A DNA stretch of 10,430 nt, taken from the NCBI GenBank assembly GCA_903898725.1, contig CAIUGQ010000735.1:1-10430 (forward strand), written 5' to 3'. The translations under genes and the position numbers were made by a program. The notes below the pieces were generated by a model. It saw only the letters and a program-made list of their open reading frames with translations. It made no database searches and was not told where the DNA came from. The DNA is from an uncultured Burkholderiales bacterium. Lineage in GTDB: Bacteria > Pseudomonadota > Gammaproteobacteria > Burkholderiales > Burkholderiaceae_E. Shown piece after piece: positions 7,412-10,430 of this stretch (positions within the stretch are counted from its first letter, which is position 1; each line of letters starts with the position of its first letter).

Positions 7412-8425
7412 ATGAAAGCCGTCGCCTACCGCCGCTGCCTGCCCGTCACCGACCCCGAGAGCCTCGTCGACGTCGACCTGCCCGACCCCGTGCCGGGCGA
7501 GCGCGACCTGCTCGTGCGCGTGCACGCGGTCTCGGTGAATCCGGTCGACACCAAGGTCCGCCGGGGCGTGGCGCCCCCCGAGGGCGGGCTGCGCGTGCTG
7601 GGGTTCGATGCGGCCGGCGTGGTCGAGGCGGTGGGCCCGCGCGTCACGCGCTTCCGGCCGGGCGATGCGGTGTTCTACGCCGGCTCGCGGATCCGTTCCG
7701 GTACCAACGCCGAGCTGCACTGCGTGGACGAGCGCATCGTCGGCAGGAAGCCCGCCACGCTCGACTTCGCACAGGCCGCGGCGATGCCGCTGACGGCGAT
7801 CACCGCCTGGGAGGCGCTGTTCGACCGGCTGCAGCTGCGCCTGGGCTCGCCCCACGACGCCGGTGCGCTGCTGATCACCGCCGGCGCCGGCGGCGTGGGC
7901 TCGATCGCGATCCAGCTCGCGCGCCGCCTGACCGGTGCGCGGGTGATCGCCACGGCCTCACGCCCGGAAAGCCGCGACCAGGCGCTCGCGCTCGGCGCCC
8001 ACCTCGTCGTGGACCACTCGAAGCCGCTGTCGGAGGCGCTGCGCGAGGCGGACGTGAAGTGGGTCGAGCGGATCTTCAGCGTCTCGCACACCCACGTCCA
8101 CTTCCCCGAGCTCGCGAAGCTGGTCGCGCCCCAGGGCCGCATCTGCGTGATCGACGATCCGGAGCCGATCGACGTGCGGCTGCTCAAGGCGCGCTGCGCG
8201 TCGCTGCACTGGGAGGCGATGTTCACCCGCTCGGGCTTCGAGACGCCGGACATGATCGAGCAGGGGCGGCTGCTCGACGAGGTGGCTGCGCTGGTCGACG
8301 CCGGCACGCTGCGCAGCACGCATGCCCGCACGCTCGGGCGGATCGACGCGGCCACGCTGCGCGAGGCGCATGCCCAGGTCGAGTCGGGCCGCACGATCGG
8401 CAAGGTGGTGCTGGCCGGCTTCTGA
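7412..8425 (+). CDS. MDR-superfamily NAD(P)H:quinone reductase-like oxidoreductase ('zinc-type alcohol dehydrogenase-like')
   Basis: This 337-residue protein belongs to the medium-chain dehydrogenase/reductase superfamily. The N-terminal catalytic domain carries the quinone-reductase signature SVNPVDTKVRRG. The Rossmann domain has the glycine motif AGAGGVG at residues 157-163, followed by ATASRPESR, whose basic residues at the end of the second strand favour NADPH. The zinc-binding Cys/His set of true alcohol dehydrogenases is absent. It is therefore probably a reductase of quinones or activated double bonds, despite the common 'zinc-type alcohol dehydrogenase' label. It starts seven bases after hmgA with GAGAG at 7403-7407 as a plausible ribosome site, which implies co-transcription. 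Co-location suggests a role around aromatic catabolism, such as detoxifying quinones formed when homogentisate auto-oxidises, but that is inference. It ends inside a palindrome shared with the convergent gene. Confidence 0.88.
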   Translation: MKAVAYRRCLPVTDPESLVDVDLPDPVPGERDLLVRVHAVSVNPVDTKVRRGVAPPEGGLRVLGFDAAGVVEAVGPRVTRFRPGDAVFYAGSRIRSGTNAELHCVDERIVGRKPATLDFAQAAAMPLTAITAWEALFDRLQLRLGSPHDAGALLITAGAGGVGSIAIQLARRLTGARVIATASRPESRDQALALGAHLVVDHSKPLSEALREADVKWVERIFSVSHTHVHFPELAKLVAPQGRICVIDDPEPIDVRLLKARCASLHWEAMFTRSGFETPDMIEQGRLLDEVAALVDAGTLRSTHARTLGRIDAATLREAHAQVESGRTIGKVVLAGF

Positions 8426-8457
8426 GTCGCGGCGGGGCGGCCCCGCCGGAGCTCAGA
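8421..8457. terminator. Bidirectional terminator-like palindrome covering both convergent stop codons
   Basis: An inner stem of eight base pairs (8430-8437 with 8441-8448, CGGCGGGG/CCCCGCCG, three-base loop) sits inside an outer six-pair stem (TCTGAG 8421-8426 with CTCAGA 8452-8457). A symmetric three-by-three internal loop separates them. The structure is centred on 8439. The outer left arm contains the TGA of the MDR gene (8423-8425) and the outer right arm contains the TGA of the minus-strand gene (8453-8455). It would fold in either transcript. There is no T-run on either side. Confidence 0.65.
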
Positions 8458-8767
8458 CGAACACGATCCGGCTGCGCAGCGCCTCGATGGCGGTCCTGGG
8501 CGGGCCGACAATGCCGCCTTCGCGCGGCGCGCCGGTGACCACGCCGCGGCCCGAGACCGGGGCGAGGGTGTCGAGCTGGAAGCGCCCTGCGGTCTCGTCG
8601 CCGCGGAGGTAGCACTCCTCGTCGAAGTAGAGCCGGTCGCCGCCGCCCCGGATCTCGTCGGCATCGACGTGCGGGAAGCCGATCAGCGCGCGGATCGATT
8701 CGATGCTGCCATCGATCTCGACGGGTTCGATCGTGCGGCGCACGGGGTCGATCAGGAAGGCGTTCAT
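8453..8767 (-). CDS. Small conserved-looking protein, possibly DUF3846 family; function unknown
   Basis: This 104-residue soluble protein has no signal peptide or membrane segment. It begins MNAFLIDPVRRTIEPVEI, continues with an acidic stretch containing RLYFDEECYLRG, and then APVSGRGVVTG. The order 'LIDP...D-E-Y...P-x-x-G-x-G-x-V-x-G' is reminiscent of DUF3846, a small family seen in phages and bacteria, but I make that link from memory and hold it loosely. The frame is open further upstream to 9010, but the proline/arginine-rich extension looks non-coding, and the ATG at 8765-8767 gives a typical N-terminus. The ribosome site is weak (CCAGG about ten bases upstream). The start overlaps the stop of a possible 19-codon upstream ORF through ATGA. 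It converges on the MDR gene and diverges from the solute-binding protein gene, so it appears to be a single-gene transcript. Confidence 0.7.
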   Translation of the reverse strand: MNAFLIDPVRRTIEPVEIDGSIESIRALIGFPHVDADEIRGGGDRLYFDEECYLRGDETAGRFQLDTLAPVSGRGVVTGAPREGGIVGPPRTAIEALRSRIVFV

Positions 8768-9012
8768 GCGGGCGGTGCCTGGTGGGACGGGGCGGGCCCG
8801 GCCGGGATCAGGAGTTCGGACATGCCCGGATTCTCGGACCGGCGCGGCGATCGAGACATCCGAATCTGACGATCGGCCCGATCGGCGGCCGGGCGGGCGA
8901 CCCGCCCGCGTGGCCGCGCGCGCGGCGCCGACGCGCGGTCGACCGGCGGCCGTGGTACGGTGCGCCGAGCCCGGCTGCCCGCCTCCCGCGTGCCGACCGG
9001 GCCGACCCATCC

Positions 9013-9020
9013 GAGAGGAG
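9013..9020 (+). promoter_or_regulatory. Strong ribosome binding site of the Bug-family protein gene
   Basis: GAGAGGAG at 9013-9020 contains a near-consensus GAGGAG core ending seven bases before the ATG at 9028. It is the best Shine-Dalgarno sequence in the window, suggests high translation, and rules out upstream starts in the same frame. No clear -10/-35 pair is visible in the 260-bp divergent gap 8768-9027, which is uniformly GC-rich. Confidence 0.75.
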
Positions 9021-9027
9021 ACATCCG

Positions 9028-10014
9028 ATGATCCGTCGTTCCCCGCGGGCGCGTGTCGCCGTCGCCCTGCTGGCGCTCGCCGGCGGGCTCGCCGCGGCGC
9101 CCCAGGCCTTCGCGCAGCAGGCGTTCCCCGCCAAGCCGATCAAGATGATCGTGCCCTTCCCGGCCGGCTCGGCCACCGACACCATCGCCCGCGTGATCGG
9201 CGCCTCGGTCGCCAGCTCGATCGGCCAGCCGGTGCTGGTGGAGAACAAGGCCGGCGCCGACGGTGCGATCGCCGGCGCCGAGGTGGTGCGGGCCGCGCCC
9301 GACGGCTACACCGTGCTGATGGCCACCAACAGCCCGATGTCGGCCGCCCCGGCGCTGCGCAAGGTGCCGCCCTACGACCCGGTCGCCGACTTCTCGCCGA
9401 TCACCGACATCGGCCGCTACACGTTCTTCATCGTCGTCCACCCGTCGGTGCCGGCGACCTCGGTGGCCGAGCTGGTCGCCCATGCCAAGGCCAATCCCGG
9501 CGCGCTGAACTACGCGACCGGCAACACCACCGGCATCGTGTCGATGGCGCTGTTCGCCTCGCTGGGCGGCATCAAGATGGTCCACGTGCCCTACAAGGGC
9601 GAGCCGCAGGCGCTGACCGACCTGGTGAGCGGACGGGTGCAGGTGATGGTCGTCTCGGCCGGCACCTCGGTGCCGCACATCCGCGACGGGCGGCTGCGGG
9701 CGATCGCGGTGACCCTCGACAAGCGCAGCCCGGTGCTGCCCGACGTGCCGACCATCGCCGAGGCGGGCATGCCGCAGTTCAAGCTCACCTCGTGGGCAGG
9801 GGTGTTCGCCCCGGCCAAGGTGCCGCGCGACGTGGTCGAGCGCCTCAACCGCGAGTTCAACGCGGCGCTCGGTCGCCCGGAGGTGGTGCAGGCCATGGAG
9901 AAGCAGGCGTTCATCCTGACCGGCTCCACGCCCGAGCAGCTCGGCGGGCTGGTCCGCGAGCAGCTCGAGAGCTACAAGGCCACGATGAAGGCGGCGGGCA
10001 TCGAGCCGGAATGA
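9028..10014 (+). CDS. Bug-family tripartite tricarboxylate transporter substrate-binding protein (TctC-like)
   Basis: This is a 328-residue periplasmic solute-binding protein. Residues 1-29 form a Sec signal peptide: Arg-rich n-region, Ala/Leu core and AFA-QQ cleavage site. The mature protein begins in typical Bug style with FPAKPIKMIVPFPAG. The ligand-loop region PAGSATDTIAR (residues 45-55) and the second family block VENKAGADGAIAGAEVV (from ~71) are present. The C-terminal family block is seen in LPDVPTIAEAGMP and PAKVPRDVVERLNREFNAAL. Members bind organic acids, amino acids, nicotinate-like aromatics or other small solutes with a Venus-flytrap fold and deliver them to TctAB membrane partners. 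No tctA or tctB is adjacent, which is usual because Burkholderiales carry many orphan bug genes. The ligand cannot be deduced. It is followed four bases after the stop by a GC-rich stem-loop. Confidence 0.95.
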   Translation: MIRRSPRARVAVALLALAGGLAAAPQAFAQQAFPAKPIKMIVPFPAGSATDTIARVIGASVASSIGQPVLVENKAGADGAIAGAEVVRAAPDGYTVLMATNSPMSAAPALRKVPPYDPVADFSPITDIGRYTFFIVVHPSVPATSVAELVAHAKANPGALNYATGNTTGIVSMALFASLGGIKMVHVPYKGEPQALTDLVSGRVQVMVVSAGTSVPHIRDGRLRAIAVTLDKRSPVLPDVPTIAEAGMPQFKLTSWAGVFAPAKVPRDVVERLNREFNAALGRPEVVQAMEKQAFILTGSTPEQLGGLVREQLESYKATMKAAGIEPE

Positions 10015-10018
10015 CCCC

Positions 10019-10069
10019 GGCGGGGCGCGGCGCGGCGGCCCCGGGCGGCCCGCCGCCGGCCGCCCCGCC
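10019..10069 (+). terminator. GC-rich stem-loop just downstream of the Bug-family gene
   Basis: GGCGGGGCG at 10019-10027 is complementary to CGCCCCGCC at 10061-10069 (nine pairs). An inner seven-pair stem, CGGCGGC 10033-10039 with GCCGCCG 10052-10058, can form inside it. The structure starts four bases after the TGA at 10012-10014. No T-tract follows. In such GC-rich DNA some self-complementarity is expected by chance, but the position and nesting favour a transcript end. Confidence 0.45.
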
Positions 10070-10090
10070 CGTCGGGCGCGGCGAAGGATC

Positions 10091-10119
10091 GGAAACCGTC
10101 TTATAATTCAAGGTTTTCC
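10091..10119. repeat. Imperfect inverted repeat flanking the -10 box
   Basis: GGAAACC at 10091-10097 and GGTTTTCC at 10112-10119 are inverted copies that differ by one extra T. They enclose fourteen bases that include TATAAT. This is the AT-richest stretch of the window. The arrangement could be an operator over the promoter or chance. Confidence 0.4.
10102..10107 (+). promoter_or_regulatory. Probable sigma-70 -10 box (TATAAT) of the FmdB-like gene
   Basis: A perfect TATAAT at 10102-10107 stands in an AT-rich island (10101-10118) within otherwise GC-rich DNA, 59 bases before the ATG at 10167. The expected -35 position (about 10079-10085) reads CGGCGAA, which does not resemble TTGACA, and no TGn extension precedes the box. 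The leader would be about 50-55 bases. The perfect hexamer and location make this the most credible promoter in the window. Confidence 0.55.
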
Positions 10120-10166
10120 GTCGTTCCCGCGCCAATTTCCTGCGCCCAACCGGGCGACCCACCGCC

Positions 10167-10430
10167 ATGCCGATCTACGCCTATCGTTGCGAACGCTGCG
10201 GCCATGCCAAGGACGTGATCCAGAAGTTCTCGGACACGCCCCTGAGCGTCTGCCCCGAATGCGGCGCCGATGCGTTCCGCAAGCAGCTGACCGCCCCGTC
10301 CTTCCAGCTCAAGGGCAGCGGCTGGTACGTCACCGACTTCCGCGACAACGGCAAGAAGGCCGCCGCGCCCGCGCCGGCAGCCGCGGCCGAGACGCCGTCG
10401 GGCGGTGCCTCGGACGCCGCCAAGCCGGCC
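10167..10430 (+). CDS. FmdB-family zinc-ribbon protein, 3' end beyond the window
   Basis: Eighty-eight residues are visible before the edge. The N-terminus MPIYAYRCERCG is the FmdB/CxxC_CXXC_SSSS zinc-ribbon signature, with Cys8, Cys11, Cys29 and Cys32 (CERC and CPEC) as a four-cysteine metal site. Residues 43-63 carry the conserved extension with LKGSGWYVTDFR. After that comes an Ala/Pro-rich tail (KKAAAPAPAAAAE), a low-complexity end typical of these proteins. The family was named for a putative regulator at an amidase/formamidase locus, but its role in most bacteria is not established. In many betaproteobacteria such a gene precedes a DUF502 membrane protein and aspS; that neighbourhood would lie to the right. 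The ATG is chosen from the family N-terminus; no strong ribosome site is visible. Confidence 0.92.
   Translation, partial: MPIYAYRCERCGHAKDVIQKFSDTPLSVCPECGADAFRKQLTAPSFQLKGSGWYVTDFRDNGKKAAAPAPAAAAETPSGGASDAAKPA

Noticed and set aside
8453..9010. Longer 185-residue version of the small minus-strand gene
   Set aside because: The extra N-terminal 81 residues are Arg/Gly/Pro-rich and cover the divergent intergenic region. MNAFLIDP at 8767 is a natural start.
8703..10106. Plus-strand frame of 467 codons overlapping the Bug-family gene
   Set aside because: Its sequence is a shadow in another frame; the frame starting at 9028 has the ribosome site, the signal peptide and all family blocks.
1..10430. 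CRISPR array, tRNA/rRNA gene, insertion sequence, toxin-antitoxin pair or phage-defence island
   Set aside because: No spaced direct repeats, no transposase or integrase motifs, no cloverleaf candidate, and no defence-type domains in any credible gene. The only repeats are the protein-level lectin and propeller blades.

Overview
The window is about 10.4 kb of very GC-rich DNA with strong G/C preference at third codon positions. The gene content points to a betaproteobacterium, most likely Burkholderiales: an orphan Bug-family (TctC-like) periplasmic binding protein, an hmgA-type homogentisate dioxygenase, and an FmdB-type zinc-ribbon protein starting at the right edge. I see no tRNA, rRNA, insertion sequence, CRISPR array or composition break. 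It reads as ordinary chromosome containing one remarkable gene.

Layout: (1) 1-195 is the 3' end of a gene whose last residues look like outer-membrane beta-barrel strands ending in an aromatic residue. (2) 333-5873 encodes an 1846-residue lipoprotein. It carries, in order, a copper-radical oxidase (galactose/glyoxal oxidase type, all copper and cofactor residues visible), an Ig-like domain, a PKD domain, a YVTN-type propeller, a di-heme cytochrome c peroxidase/MauG-like domain with two CxxCH motifs, an L-type-lectin-like domain, and a seven-repeat PLL-type lectin propeller with a cysteine pair in every repeat. (3) 6034-7404 (hmgA) and 7412-8425 (NAD(P)H quinone-reductase-like MDR enzyme) form a tight two-gene operon. 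(4) 8453-8767, on the minus strand, is a small protein that may belong to DUF3846. It converges on the MDR gene, and one palindrome covers both stop codons. (5) 9028-10014 is a secreted Bug-family solute-binding protein. (6) 10167 to the edge is an FmdB-like zinc ribbon preceded by a TATAAT box.

The outstanding item is the giant multidomain oxidase. A peroxide-producing copper enzyme, a heme domain from a peroxide-using family and two carbohydrate-recognition modules share one membrane-anchored chain. A reasonable inference is a glycan-tethered oxidase that either removes its own H2O2 or passes electrons to heme instead of oxygen. The remaining genes are recognisable catabolic, transport and housekeeping functions: tyrosine/phenylalanine degradation via homogentisate, uptake of an organic acid or similar solute, and an FmdB zinc ribbon. 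I see no sequence evidence that they work with the giant oxidase.
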